A stretch of 64,000 nt of DNA. It comes from a virus. Location of the stretch: IMG/VR virus record IMGVR_UViG_3300046804_004438, positions 1 through 64,000 of that record; one strand, 5' to 3'. Every line of letters starts with the position of its first letter. The stretch's first letter is position 1. Under the pieces are notes generated by a model. The model was not told where the DNA came from. It worked only from the letters and a program-made list of their open reading frames with translations, and ran no database searches. Shown here piece after piece: positions 48,159 to 55,805 of the stretch. The position numbers and the translations under genes are program-made.

Positions 48159-48727
48159 GAGAATTTATTCTTCAAGATCTGACAGTATTTATCTTTATCA
48201 TATTTTATAAAGGGATGGAGCTTCTTACAGTTCATTGCTATCTGTGGCCAAAGAACTGGATCAGCAATCTCTTTATTCCATTTACTGAAGAAACGTACAC
48301 AGTCTTGGATAATGATGAACGTTTCTTTTGTAATCTTTTTTCGTGTGAGTAGAGTGAGAAGGTAAGGATAGTCACCTGGCTTTACTTCAAAGTTAGAGTC
48401 AAAGTTTTCTAACAAATTATCTATGTCAGATTCAAATGTGTATTGTAGTGATTGCCTACGTCTCAAAAACTCATTGTATTTCATCTGCTGGTCAAGACCA
48501 AACAAATCACCTACCCATAACTTTTGGTACTCAGAAAAGTTAGCCACAAGAAACGTGAGAGGATCCTCGTGTTTGGACAATTTATAAAACATATACTTGT
48601 CCTTGCGAGTCTCAAAAGAATGTTCTGTTACTCTTACCTTGCCATTGTACTTAAAGTAGTCGTATGATTGGGTAGTAAAGTGATTCTTAATTGCAGTGTA
48701 TAGTTTAAATGCTTCAAAAGGTGTCAT
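48155..48727 (-). CDS. 59: Helicase loader gp59
   Basis: 190 residues (T4 gp59: 217). The N-terminal motif MTPFEAFKLYTAIKNHF, then KYNGKVRVTEHSFETRKD and YFLAN-type sequence TFLVANFSEYQKLWVGDL are diagnostic of gp59. The protein loads the replicative helicase onto gp32-coated forks. Its start overlaps the stop of the 2OG-oxygenase gene, and gp32 follows, keeping the T4 59-32 neighbourhood. Confidence 0.9.
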   Translation of the reverse strand: MTPFEAFKLYTAIKNHFTTQSYDYFKYNGKVRVTEHSFETRKDKYMFYKLSKHEDPLTFLVANFSEYQKLWVGDLFGLDQQMKYNEFLRRRQSLQYTFESDIDNLLENFDSNFEVKPGDYPYLLTLLTRKKITKETFIIIQDCVRFFSKWNKEIADPVLWPQIAMNCKKLHPFIKYDKDKYCQILKNKFS

Positions 48728-49437
48728 GTAAATTTTTTAATAAGTTCCGGAGCTATCCTGCCTATCTCTAGACCCTTCACTTCTGGCTTGAGATGTAAAC
48801 TGGTGTCACCAACAACTGCGATTCTTCTTCCTTTGAATGGTTCTGTTGCCTTTGGATTAGCAATGGTACCATGATTTAGACCACCAGGGAATGCAACAAA
48901 CATACCTTCATGTGGGTAGAAATGATACGTATTGAAGTTTGCAGTATTATATTCTCTAATCAAATTATGCTCACTATCTCTTCCATCATCCAATGCACCT
49001 GGAAATATTTCATTTGGCTTATGCATATTAGCAAAGCTGATCACATCAGAATTTTCAGGGACATCCAAATAATATACAAAAGAAATATCAGAAGATGTAT
49101 GACTATGATATCTCATATGAAGATCATCTTTGTCAATAATTGACAACCAACATTTCGTGATGTAGATGTCAATCAGGTTTTCTTTATATCCTAGACCGTG
49201 GATGTATGAACGTATATTAGACGTAACCTCGTTAAAAAATATTTCTAATTGTGGAATCAGATGAATGTCTGTCTGACCATTGTACTCACCAGTAAGCAGA
49301 TCTGACGTACTTTCAAATATATAATCTTTTAGATTATTTCTCAACAGTTGATTATATGTTTGGTAGTATTTGAATGTGCTTTTATATACAGCGAGTGGAA
49401 ATAAGAACACAAGCTCAGGATCTTCAACAACACTCAT
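48724..49437 (-). CDS. 2OG-Fe(II) oxygenase-like protein in the replication/late-control operon
   Basis: 237 residues. The pattern LHMRYHSHTSSDISFVYYLD, then HFYPHEGMFVAFPGGLNHGT and FKGRRIAVVGD resembles putative 2OG-Fe(II) oxygenases (2OG-FeII_Oxy_5 type). The paired His in YHSH and the later NHG are candidate iron ligands, with Arg in GRR as the 2OG-binding residue. Marine T4-like phages carry several such genes, usually without known substrates. Here it sits between gp33 and gp59 with stop/start overlaps on both sides. The neighbouring ACP and FabF suggest an acyl substrate as one option; this is speculation. Confidence 0.78.
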   Translation of the reverse strand: MSVVEDPELVFLFPLAVYKSTFKYYQTYNQLLRNNLKDYIFESTSDLLTGEYNGQTDIHLIPQLEIFFNEVTSNIRSYIHGLGYKENLIDIYITKCWLSIIDKDDLHMRYHSHTSSDISFVYYLDVPENSDVISFANMHKPNEIFPGALDDGRDSEHNLIREYNTANFNTYHFYPHEGMFVAFPGGLNHGTIANPKATEPFKGRRIAVVGDTSLHLKPEVKGLEIGRIAPELIKKFT

Positions 49438-49679
49438 ATATGAAGTCTTCCTGACTTTCTGACAAGGTTTAGATTCTCTGCCTCTAGTTGTAGCTTTGCC
49501 TTGAGAACAGTACTTTGTTTAATAATAGATGCAGCTGTCTCTACCTCGATGTTGTTTGTCTCACAATAGTGAACGACGGCATCAACATATGACAGACCAT
49601 TGAGACCTGCTATCCTATCAATCTCTTTTACAAATTCTGAAACAAACTCAGATGATGATTTTACTTTACCTATTCTCAT
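49434..49679 (-). CDS. 33: Late transcription coactivator gp33
   Basis: 81 residues, the short form found in marine T4-like phages (T4 gp33: 112). The core reads SYVDAVVHYCETNNIEVETA and the end LEAENLNLVRKSGRLHI. The C-terminal hydrophobic/basic tail is where gp33 binds the sliding clamp in T4, linking replication to late promoters read by gp55. It overlaps fabF by four bases (ATGA). The TATAAATA boxes found in this window are its expected targets. Confidence 0.82.
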   Translation of the reverse strand: MRIGKVKSSSEFVSEFVKEIDRIAGLNGLSYVDAVVHYCETNNIEVETAASIIKQSTVLKAKLQLEAENLNLVRKSGRLHI

Positions 49680-50842
49680 GAATCCAACTTCTTGTATGCT
49701 AGGGTTACATTTGTTCCACCAAAACCAAATGAATTGTTGAGAACAACATTTTGTTTTTTGTTTAATAGAGATATGGGAAGAATAATGTTTAGTGAAATGG
49801 TAGGATCTTGTTGATCAAGATGCCAGTTTGGAATTACACTATTGGTCTCTAGTGATGTTATACATGCAAGTGTTTCTATTGCACCAGCTGCTCCAAATAA
49901 ATGACCATGCAATGATTTAGTAGAGCTTACAGGAATATTATTTGTATGACTACCAAACAACTGCTCTATGCTTTGAAGTTCGACAAGATCACCCATCTGT
50001 GTTCCTGTACCGTGTGCGTTGATATATGTAACATCAGAAAGTTCAAAGTCTTTGATCGATTGTTTCATACATTGAACCTGACCTTCAACATTAGGTTTAG
50101 TTACAGACTCGCTTCCATTTGATATTCCGTAACCAACGATCTCACAATATATCTTTGCACCTCTATTAACTGCACTATTATATTCCTCTAGTACGAATAT
50201 AACAGAACCTTCTGACATTGTAATTCCATCTCTGTTCTTAGAAAATGGCTTACAATCAGAACTCAGTGCACCCATTGCCTTCCAATAAGCAAACTGCAAC
50301 TGATTGATGCATGCTTCGGAACCTCCGGCAACCAATACCTTGTGCTCACCATATGCAATCTTCTTATATGCTTCACCAATTGCAGTAGAAGAAGAAGAGC
50401 ATGCTGTGGAGTATGTTATTGCAGGTCCTTTGATTTGATCTTTGAGTGCAATGAAGTTTGCACCCATGTTAACAACTGAACAAACCAATGCTGTTGGTTT
50501 GACCTTGCCTTTTGCAAATAATGATCTGTAAGCTTCTTCATATGCTAATGCACCACCACCATATCCAACACCAAGAAATATACCCTCTGGATAGTTGTTA
50601 CTATCAAAGATTGCATCCTTATACGATAACCATGCTAGTCTTGTAAATCTGTCTGTTATGTTTAGATCATATCTATCAAAGTGCTGATCAATGTGTGTAA
50701 GTTGATCTACGACATACGCACTACTATCAAATTGATCTACTTTTGAACCTTTAGTACCATTTAGAAAACTATCTCTGACTGTTTGATAGTTGTTTCCTAA
50801 AGGTGTCCTACAACCAATACCAGTAATAACTACTCGGTTCAT
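49676..50842 (-). CDS. fabF: 3-oxoacyl-[acyl-carrier-protein] synthase II (KAS II)
   Basis: 388 residues (bacterial FabF about 413). Catalytic residues are complete: Cys148 in STACSSSS, His277 in NAHGTGT, Lys309 and His314 in STKSLHGHLFGAAG. The C-terminal NNSFGFGGTN motif is intact. The enzyme condenses malonyl-ACP with acyl-ACP; FabF in bacteria makes longer and cis-vaccenic-type chains. It is directly downstream of the phage ACP with an ATGA overlap and upstream of gp33. No other fatty-acid enzymes are present, so it must use host malonyl-ACP and reductases, or act in a special acyl product. An intact active site makes decay or accidental capture unlikely. Confidence 0.93.
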   Translation of the reverse strand: MNRVVITGIGCRTPLGNNYQTVRDSFLNGTKGSKVDQFDSSAYVVDQLTHIDQHFDRYDLNITDRFTRLAWLSYKDAIFDSNNYPEGIFLGVGYGGGALAYEEAYRSLFAKGKVKPTALVCSVVNMGANFIALKDQIKGPAITYSTACSSSSTAIGEAYKKIAYGEHKVLVAGGSEACINQLQFAYWKAMGALSSDCKPFSKNRDGITMSEGSVIFVLEEYNSAVNRGAKIYCEIVGYGISNGSESVTKPNVEGQVQCMKQSIKDFELSDVTYINAHGTGTQMGDLVELQSIEQLFGSHTNNIPVSSTKSLHGHLFGAAGAIETLACITSLETNSVIPNWHLDQQDPTISLNIILPISLLNKKQNVVLNNSFGFGGTNVTLAYKKLDS

Positions 50843-51093
50843 TTTTTATCAATGTTGTTGTATAGAAAATCTATTAGTTGATCAATTGTTTCTGTTTGTT
50901 GTTGAACAGTGATATTCAATTTGAGTTTATCTTCAAGTTCTGAAATGAATGTAATAATTTCCAAAGAATCTAACTTCTCATTTATGTTTTGTAGATCTTT
51001 TAACAAAAAGCTACCATCAAAAGAATTAAGATCAATATTGTATTCTTTTTTAAATTGATCAAATACTATCTGTCTTACTTGATCTCTTGTCAT
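50839..51093 (-). CDS. acpP: Acyl carrier protein
   Basis: 84 residues. The 4'-phosphopantetheine site is Ser43 in KLDSLEII, followed by the helix FISELEDKLKLNI, the usual partner-binding helix. Overall charge is acidic and the length is typical (about 78). Similarity to housekeeping ACPs is only moderate (DSLEI rather than DSLDTVEL), so it may be a specialised carrier. GGAG lies eight bases before the ATG. It is the first gene of a chain ACP-fabF-33-oxygenase-59, and the tmRNA terminator ends just 14 bp upstream, so read-through from the tmRNA promoter may feed it. Confidence 0.87.
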   Translation of the reverse strand: MTRDQVRQIVFDQFKKEYNIDLNSFDGSFLLKDLQNINEKLDSLEIITFISELEDKLKLNITVQQQTETIDQLIDFLYNNIDKK

Positions 51094-51106
51094 ATCACTA
51101 CTCCAT

Positions 51107-51143
51107 AAAAAAGGTGGAGAGATTCTGTTTCCAAGCTCTCTCC
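51107..51143 (-). terminator. Rho-independent terminator after the tmRNA
   Basis: The minus strand forms GGAGAGA / TCTCTCC around a 14-base loop, then a run of six T four bases later. It ends the tmRNA transcript just before the ACP gene. Confidence 0.7.
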
Positions 51144-51408
51144 GGGCTCATGCTTAAGCAGCAAGTGCTAAGCTAGGTGCAAAGTTATCGTTTGCATTTA
51201 GTTTTGTTGCATCAGTCTCAGGTCAGCCTTTACTACACCTGTCGATCCTGTTTCGTCCCCATCAAAAGCATATCCCTTGCCACTATCTCATCCGCTAGCA
51301 GGACTATTGAGACCAACGTCAAGGGTTGGCGGATATGCTTATGGTGGAGACGCCGGGTACCGCCCCCGGGTCCAGAATGTTTATTCTACTTCCGTCAACG
51401 ACATCAGC
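51116..51408 (-). ncRNA. ssrA: Circularly permuted (two-piece, alphaproteobacterial-type) tmRNA
   Basis: On the minus strand the acceptor piece comes first: T stem CCGGG/CCCGG (51369-51353) with loop GGCGGTA, acceptor strand CGTCTCC, and an encoded ACCA ending at 51342. An 80-base intervening loop with a 10-bp inverted repeat (51331-51340 and 51266-51275) follows. The coding piece then begins at 51260 with GGGGACGAAACAGGATCGAC, the conserved tmRNA start. GGGGACG pairs with CGTCTCC over seven positions and has the G3-U70 pair used by alanyl-tRNA synthetase. The tag frame ANDNFAPSLALAA lies inside the coding piece. tmRNA rescues stalled ribosomes and marks the peptide for proteolysis. Confidence 0.92.
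51154..51195 (-). other. tmRNA proteolysis-tag reading frame
   Basis: Resume codon GCA, then AND NFAPSLALAA and TAA: 13 tag residues ending in ALAA, the degron recognised by ClpXP-type proteases. The ANDN start is typical of alphaproteobacterial tags. Confidence 0.9.
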
Positions 51409-51412
51409 ATTA

Positions 51413-51443
51413 TATTTATAGCACATTATATTGTATAAGTCAA
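51413..51443 (-). promoter_or_regulatory. tmRNA promoter: TTGACT - 17 - TATAAA overlapping a TATAAATA late box
   Basis: TTGACT (51438-51443), a 17-base spacer, and TATAAA (51415-51420) give a sigma70 promoter. The same -10 extends to a perfect TATAAATA (51413-51420), the T4 late box. One start site could be used early by sigma70 and late by the phage sigma. Confidence 0.72.
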
Positions 51444-51477
51444 CAGTTTTTAAATTGATTATACAATACATTGTATG

Positions 51478-51672
51478 TCAATGCTTCTTCTTTCTACCTT
51501 TTTTACGATTGGTTGTACCACTCCAATCGGAACCTCCTGTTTTTTTCCAACTAGATTTACCATTAGATTTAATCTTTGTAAAGGAAGATGTTGAACCACT
51601 TTTATTTCTAACCACTTTGGTAGACTTGTTACTTACTAACGTTTTGGCTGCTTTAAAAAGACTCTTAAACAT
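51478..51672 (-). CDS. Small very basic hypothetical protein
   Basis: 64 residues, MFKSLFKAAKTLVSNKS..., with about 19 Lys/Arg, many Ser and a C-terminal cluster (RKKGRKKKH). No domain seen. It could bind nucleic acid. The start overlaps the stop of the DUF2061-type gene by one base. Confidence 0.6.
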   Translation of the reverse strand: MFKSLFKAAKTLVSNKSTKVVRNKSGSTSSFTKIKSNGKSSWKKTGGSDWSGTTNRKKGRKKKH

Positions 51673-51875
51673 TATACCTTACCCCAGTCTATACTATTCC
51701 ATATTCTTTCATTAACAAAATAGGAGAGTGTCCATAGGCAATTAATTATTATTGTAGGTATGATTGCCTGAGTCATGTTCTGACCAGTAATCAGTAGCAT
51801 GATATAAGTTGTAAGGATAACAAACAATCTGTACAAAAGTGATTTGACTATTGTTCTTTTTATTGTTGCTTTCAT
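51672..51875 (-). CDS. DUF2061-type small membrane protein
   Basis: 67 residues with two probable membrane segments (about 15-30, LYRLFVILTTYIMLLIT, and 37-53, AIIPTIIINCLWTLSYF). KSLLYRLFVILTTYIM and ending NERIWNSIDWG match the DUF2061 pattern (K-ry..R..a...t ... hErvW). The role of the family is unknown. It overlaps the nuclease gene by four bases. Confidence 0.75.
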   Translation of the reverse strand: MKATIKRTIVKSLLYRLFVILTTYIMLLITGQNMTQAIIPTIIINCLWTLSYFVNERIWNSIDWGKV

Positions 51876-52573
51876 ACGTCATACCTTACCTTATATTGAT
51901 GCCTTACTTCTAGTAATTGTTTAACAAAATCATCTCTTCTATCTTCAAACACTTGTGGTGTGTCACCATCGACAGATATGAGAATTACAATTCTATTTAC
52001 TGGTATCTGAAATCTTTCTTCATACATTATTGCATATGCTGCAGCCTGGCAAAAATAGTTTGTAATATAATCTCTATTCTTGTGTTTTGTTGCAGTCTTG
52101 AAATCTATAATAGATAACTTACCTTTCCATTCTGCAACACAATCTACTGTTCCTGCCATTTGTAAGAAGTCAGAATATAATCTAGTTTCTTGCAAATGAA
52201 TATTATCAATATAGTTATCAAGAAAAGGTTTTATCTCTCCAAAATTAATTGTATCATTATAATTATATTTACTTGAATCTATTTCTTCGTTGTCAAGATA
52301 TTTCTCAAACAACTCATGCATGCGAGTCCCACGGACAGATGCCTTTGAACTTATCTTATTGGCTTCTTCGTTTCCTACTCTTTGTCTCCATTGTTGAATT
52401 GACTTTTCATTCATCAATCCTGTAACCGTTGTCACCGATGGATAAAGGGCACCGGTAGGTGACTTATAATACCTACCGGTGTCTGTATTTACTTGTTCTA
52501 GAACTTCTTCATCAAGGGTCTTTTTGAGATGTGTGAAGTGCTTGCGCTGGGCTAAAATGTCCTTGAGTTGCAT
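51872..52573 (-). CDS. PD-(D/E)XK exonuclease, MGME1/RecB-like
   Basis: 233 residues. GALYPSVTTVTG near residue 41, RGTRMHELFEKYL (His86), then GTVDCVAEW (Asp144) and LSIIDFKTA (Asp157-x-Lys159) give the catalytic set of a RecB-type PD-(D/E)XK nuclease as found in T4-like marine phages and related to mitochondrial MGME1. FCQAAAYAIMYEE follows as expected. It probably trims single-stranded DNA ends during recombination or repair. The start lies 62 bases inside the PhoH gene; a later start is possible but would cut the N-terminal segment. Confidence 0.85.
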   Translation of the reverse strand: MQLKDILAQRKHFTHLKKTLDEEVLEQVNTDTGRYYKSPTGALYPSVTTVTGLMNEKSIQQWRQRVGNEEANKISSKASVRGTRMHELFEKYLDNEEIDSSKYNYNDTINFGEIKPFLDNYIDNIHLQETRLYSDFLQMAGTVDCVAEWKGKLSIIDFKTATKHKNRDYITNYFCQAAAYAIMYEERFQIPVNRIVILISVDGDTPQVFEDRRDDFVKQLLEVRHQYKVRYDV

Positions 52574-53312
52574 TATGTACTATTCCGTTTTCTATCATAT
52601 TCTTTTTAATTATAAAGTCTTTTACTAGCCCAGATCTAACAATATCATTTTCATTAAATTCTATACATGAGAAGTACTTAGGCATCTTATTAAGTATCTT
52701 CATGAACTTATGAATGCCTTCTCTTTCATCATCCCATTTTAGATCAGTCTGTCTATAATCTCCACAGAAAATAATCTTTGAACTTTGACCTACACGAGTA
52801 ATGATTGTATTTAATTCTTGATATGTCATGTTCTGACATTCGTCGACAATTATGATTGTATTGTCTAGTGTGAGGCCTCTAAGGAAAGATGAGGTCTCAA
52901 AATTTATCATACCTTTTTGTTTTAGGATTTCGTATGCATCGCCTCTGTTGAATAACTCTGTACAGATAGCTTGGTATGGTGCTTCATATACTTTTGATTT
53001 ATCTTTTATTGATCCTGGAAGGAATCCCATATCGCGAGAAGGGACTACGGAGCGAATTATTGTAACACTGCTATAATCTCTATACTCTTCTATTTCTGAT
53101 AATGCAAGGTAAAGTGATATGAACGATTTACCCGTACCTGGAAGACCATGAATAAGAAGATGTTTACCGTTTATAAATTCTTTAAATACTCTCTCTTGAT
53201 TTGCTGTCTTAGGTGTTACTGTTTTAAGTTCGAGGTTATTTTTATTTTGTCTTTGCTCCTGACGCTTTTGTTGCTTTAGTAGTCTTTTTTCTGCGCGGGA
53301 TAATCTTTCCAT
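52512..53312 (-). CDS. phoH: PhoH-like ATPase
   Basis: 266 residues from the ATG with GAGGTG just upstream (a longer TTG-start form lacks a ribosome site). The Walker A motif is GLPGTGKS at 56-63; later IIIVDECQNMTYQELNTIIT (Walker B) and IIFCGDYRQTD are PhoH hallmarks. PhoH-like ATPases, possibly RNA helicase-like, are among the commonest marine phage genes; their role in infection is not settled. No KH domain is fused. Confidence 0.9.
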   Translation of the reverse strand: MERLSRAEKRLLKQQKRQEQRQNKNNLELKTVTPKTANQERVFKEFINGKHLLIHGLPGTGKSFISLYLALSEIEEYRDYSSVTIIRSVVPSRDMGFLPGSIKDKSKVYEAPYQAICTELFNRGDAYEILKQKGMINFETSSFLRGLTLDNTIIIVDECQNMTYQELNTIITRVGQSSKIIFCGDYRQTDLKWDDEREGIHKFMKILNKMPKYFSCIEFNENDIVRSGLVKDFIIKKNMIENGIVHNATQGHFSPAQALHTSQKDP

Positions 53313-53325
53313 ATAGCACCTCGTG

Positions 53326-53562
53326 TTACCATGTGTTAATAGTATTCTTCCTCCCACTAGCACTTTTGATACGCTTCAAGACATCACGAAAACCAGAGTC
53401 AGGCTTCTTGAGGCCTAACCTGGTTGGATCCGCTATATTGGGAACGGAGAATACTTGTTGAAGATGTGGATTGTTTTCTGTGTAGGCGTCGTATTCAGAG
53501 ATCGGCATAGATATGTCGAACTCTTTATTGGTCTTTGTATCTAAAAAAGTATAATTAGCCAT
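53326..53562 (-). CDS. Small conserved marine-phage protein
   Basis: 78 residues from the ATG (a GTG six bases earlier is also possible). MANYTFLDTKTNKEFDISMP is like the start of FmdB-type small zinc ribbons, but the cysteine pairs are missing. The C-terminus (GFRDVLKRIKSASGRKNTINTW) is a common ending in cyanophage homologues as I recall. It overlaps the upstream 65-aa gene by eight bases. Function unknown. Confidence 0.7.
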   Translation of the reverse strand: MANYTFLDTKTNKEFDISMPISEYDAYTENNPHLQQVFSVPNIADPTRLGLKKPDSGFRDVLKRIKSASGRKNTINTW

Positions 53563-53752
53563 TGACACCTATACCTTTAGACTTCCAATAAAATTGGACG
53601 TCATCTTTATTTAGCGGATCCAATCCTTTAGATCGCATTTCTTCTTCAACTAAATCCTGCAAATATGCTTTTTCGTTAAGATTTCTAGGATTATAATATT
53701 CATCTATAATATTGGTAACTGTTTGTTTGCTACTATCAAGAATCTGTGACAT
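53555..53752 (-). CDS. Small hypothetical protein
   Basis: 65 residues, acidic (LVEEEMRSKGLDPLNKDDVQ), probably helical. It overlaps the single-span membrane protein gene upstream by 17 bases and the following gene by eight. No domain recognised. Confidence 0.6.
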   Translation of the reverse strand: MSQILDSSKQTVTNIIDEYYNPRNLNEKAYLQDLVEEEMRSKGLDPLNKDDVQFYWKSKGIGVNG

Positions 53753-53924
53753 CTAGGAGCTCCTGTCTAAGTTTTGTCTGAACACGTTTCAATGCATCTG
53801 GTTCATGATGATGAAAAACACTAAGTGTTTCTGTCACGCCTTTTTTATGACCCTCAAGCCAATAGTAAAATGCTACCGCTGCTAAAAGCAGAGTATACAA
53901 TCCTGCAGTTATAATATTGTCCAT
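53736..53924 (-). CDS. Small single-span membrane protein
   Basis: 62 residues. One N-terminal membrane segment (about 7-24, AGLYTLLLAAVAFYYWLEG) followed by a charged helical tail (PDALKRVQTKLRQELLD). Likely inserted in the inner membrane with the tail in the cytoplasm. Function unknown; spanin, holin and superinfection roles cannot be told apart from sequence. Confidence 0.6.
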   Translation of the reverse strand: MDNIITAGLYTLLLAAVAFYYWLEGHKKGVTETLSVFHHHEPDALKRVQTKLRQELLDVTDS

Positions 53925-53925
53925 G

Positions 53926-54120
53926 TTATTCGTCGTCTTCGTAAGATAGAAGTCTATCTAAGTTTTTAGAACGAAGAGCATTTTCATAATTGCGATAATG
54001 CTTTTGCATTTTTTCTCGCTTCACTTCTCTAAAGCTGAGATTCTCTTCGTCTATGTGATTGTAGTTATATTTCTTCTTAGTTTTAAAATCAATTTTGTTA
54101 GATTTAGGCGAGTCGTTCAT
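53926..54120 (-). CDS. Small highly charged hypothetical protein
   Basis: 64 residues with dense Lys/Arg and Glu/Asp (KIDFKTKKKYNY ... FREVKREKMQKHY) and an acidic end (SYEDDE). Likely helical. The ATG overlaps the stop of the 142-aa gene (ATGA), pointing to coupled translation. Function unknown. Confidence 0.6.
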   Translation of the reverse strand: MNDSPKSNKIDFKTKKKYNYNHIDEENLSFREVKREKMQKHYRNYENALRSKNLDRLLSYEDDE

Positions 54121-54545
54121 TCTTTAATAAATCCTGGGATAGCTTCATTAACAATGTCTTTGGTAATCCCTTTGAAGGGACATTTCTTATCTTTCATACT
54201 TAGAAGAAGTTTAGCATCATCTGCATTTATTCTTTCCAGTACATCGATAAAGATTTGCTCTCTTCTTATCTGTTTAAGATTAGGATTGCCACCTTCCACA
54301 AACAAATAGAATCGAGAAACTTCTTGGATGAATGCTTTTGGTTCATCAAACTTACTTTCCTTGTAAGGAGGTACACCTTCTGGAAGTAAAAATTTTAAAT
54401 CAGGATCAAACCAAGCGGCCAAAACCGTACGAACAGTAAGATTATTAATTTCTCTGAGAGCCTTGACTCGATCTTCTTTCTTTTTTATTTCACTTATTTT
54501 TGCAAATGTCTTTGCTACAGAATCCATCTTATATTGAACTGGCAT
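54117..54545 (-). CDS. Conserved T4-like marine phage protein (DUF6433-type)
   Basis: 142 residues. VRTVLAAWFDPDLKFLLPEG and PYKESKFDEPKAF, with a helical end (DAKLLLSMKDKKCPFKGITK), match a family that in marine T4-like phages lies beside RNase H, to my recollection called DUF6433. It touches the rnh stop by one base. The pairing suggests a replication-linked role, unproven. Confidence 0.72.
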   Translation of the reverse strand: MPVQYKMDSVAKTFAKISEIKKKEDRVKALREINNLTVRTVLAAWFDPDLKFLLPEGVPPYKESKFDEPKAFIQEVSRFYLFVEGGNPNLKQIRREQIFIDVLERINADDAKLLLSMKDKKCPFKGITKDIVNEAIPGFIKE

Positions 54546-55402
54546 TAGAAATCACCTATGTTTTCCATCATGTTTTTGAGTTTGAAATTAATGAAGTAAT
54601 TAAACAGCTTACTTTTATCCTTACCTTGTTCGTTAATATATTTATTAAGAACTTCTGTTCTGATACTTTCAGGAACCATTGAGAGATCAACCATGTGTTT
54701 ATTACGCATAAAGTTTCTGTCAATTTGGCTATCTAGTAACACTGCACCATCATTATAAATCTTATTTATTTTCTTTTGGGTAAGAGGCTTCTGACGCTTG
54801 TCTGAAACAAACGTATCATCATCTGAAAGCACGTTTGGAATTCCGTCTCCAGCATCACCTTTAAGAATATGCTCCAACAAGAAGCGCTCAGGGTTATCGT
54901 GATTGATCCACTTCTTTCGAACAGGATCATACTGTTTGACATTATTAAAAGTCTGGAGCTGCACAAAGTCCTTGTCACCAGAAAGTATCAATATACTTTC
55001 ACCATAGTTCAAATCCTTGCCAAATTTGTTGACAAGTGAAGCTATAATGTCATCTGCTTCGGCAGATTCTACCTGAATGACACGATAAGGGAAGTTTTCT
55101 TTGATCTCTAGTTTGATCTTATTGAAGATCTCAAACACCTGAGTCCAGTTGATCTCAGACTCTTCTCTGTTCTTTTTGCGATTGGCTTTGTAGTAAGGAA
55201 AGATCTGCTTACGCCAATAGTTCTTGTCATCACATGCAATTACCATCTCACCATATTGATCACCAAACTTCTGTTTGTATGAACGTAGTGAGTTAATAAC
55301 CATATGACGAAACAATCCCTCTTCGATAGGAATGTTTGTGTGATTTCCCAACTGCATCATCAAGTTGGAAATCATTACTTGGTTAAAATCAACTATTATC
55401 AT
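54545..55402 (-). CDS. rnh: RNase H / 5'-3' flap exonuclease (T4 Rnh type)
   Basis: 285 residues (T4: 305). MIIVDFNQVMISNLMM supplies the first metal Asp; ACDDKNYWRKQIFPYYKANR is the T4 RNase H helical-arch start; ESAEADDIIASLVNKFG and ILSGDKDFVQLQ are the FEN/PIN catalytic acidic motifs, and KGDAGDGIPNV the helix-hairpin-helix-type site. The enzyme removes RNA primers from Okazaki fragments with gp32. A sigma70-type promoter lies 33 bp upstream. Confidence 0.92.
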   Translation of the reverse strand: MIIVDFNQVMISNLMMQLGNHTNIPIEEGLFRHMVINSLRSYKQKFGDQYGEMVIACDDKNYWRKQIFPYYKANRKKNREESEINWTQVFEIFNKIKLEIKENFPYRVIQVESAEADDIIASLVNKFGKDLNYGESILILSGDKDFVQLQTFNNVKQYDPVRKKWINHDNPERFLLEHILKGDAGDGIPNVLSDDDTFVSDKRQKPLTQKKINKIYNDGAVLLDSQIDRNFMRNKHMVDLSMVPESIRTEVLNKYINEQGKDKSKLFNYFINFKLKNMMENIGDF

Positions 55403-55434
55403 GTTAAAGGTTCCACCTAATTTATACTATATTA

Positions 55435-55463
55435 ATTATATAGTCTATCGATTAAGTGTTCAA
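55435..55463 (-). promoter_or_regulatory. Sigma70-type promoter of rnh (TTGAAC - 17 - TATAAT)
   Basis: TTGAAC, a 17-base spacer and a perfect TATAAT on the minus strand, in the gap before rnh and just overlapping the end of the 117-aa gene. Same strength and geometry as the gp32 promoter. Confidence 0.7.
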
Positions 55464-55805
55464 CAGTTTTTCTTCTATCAAATTGTCAATTTGACTACGA
55501 GCATCAGGTGTTAAAGTCACAACAGTATCTGCCAATTCTTGGAATGAATGATTAAGATTTTTTGTAGAATATACCATTGCTTTGATGGCTTCTTCTACAA
55601 AAACAATATACTTTACATTCTGTTCATCTGGCTTTACAGTGATTCCATATGATGCTAGAACGGAAAAAGCAGCTTCCATCACATCAGAACATACTTCATC
55701 ACAATAGTCTCTTCTGACTTCTTCGATATGTTCGTACGATTGTTCAATTGATATTGGAAAATTTTCAGCGCTTAATTTATTTGGAAATTTTACTATATTA
55801 TCCAT
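55452..55805 (-). CDS. Conserved hypothetical protein
   Basis: 117 residues from the ATG; a GTG one codon earlier is possible. It is acidic and helical: SIEQSYEHIEEVRRDYCDEV, then VMEAAFSVLASYGI and YIVFVEEAIKAMVYS. I recall similar proteins in marine T4-like replication clusters but no function. A GATAAATA sequence lies about 31 bp upstream and might be a weak late box. Confidence 0.65.
   Translation of the reverse strand: MDNIVKFPNKLSAENFPISIEQSYEHIEEVRRDYCDEVCSDVMEAAFSVLASYGITVKPDEQNVKYIVFVEEAIKAMVYSTKNLNHSFQELADTVVTLTPDARSQIDNLIEEKLLNT

Noticed and set aside
51177-51715. Two plus-strand frames (93 and 94 codons) near the tmRNA
   Set aside because: They run antisense through the tmRNA and the basic 64-aa gene, have no ribosome sites and no recognisable domains.
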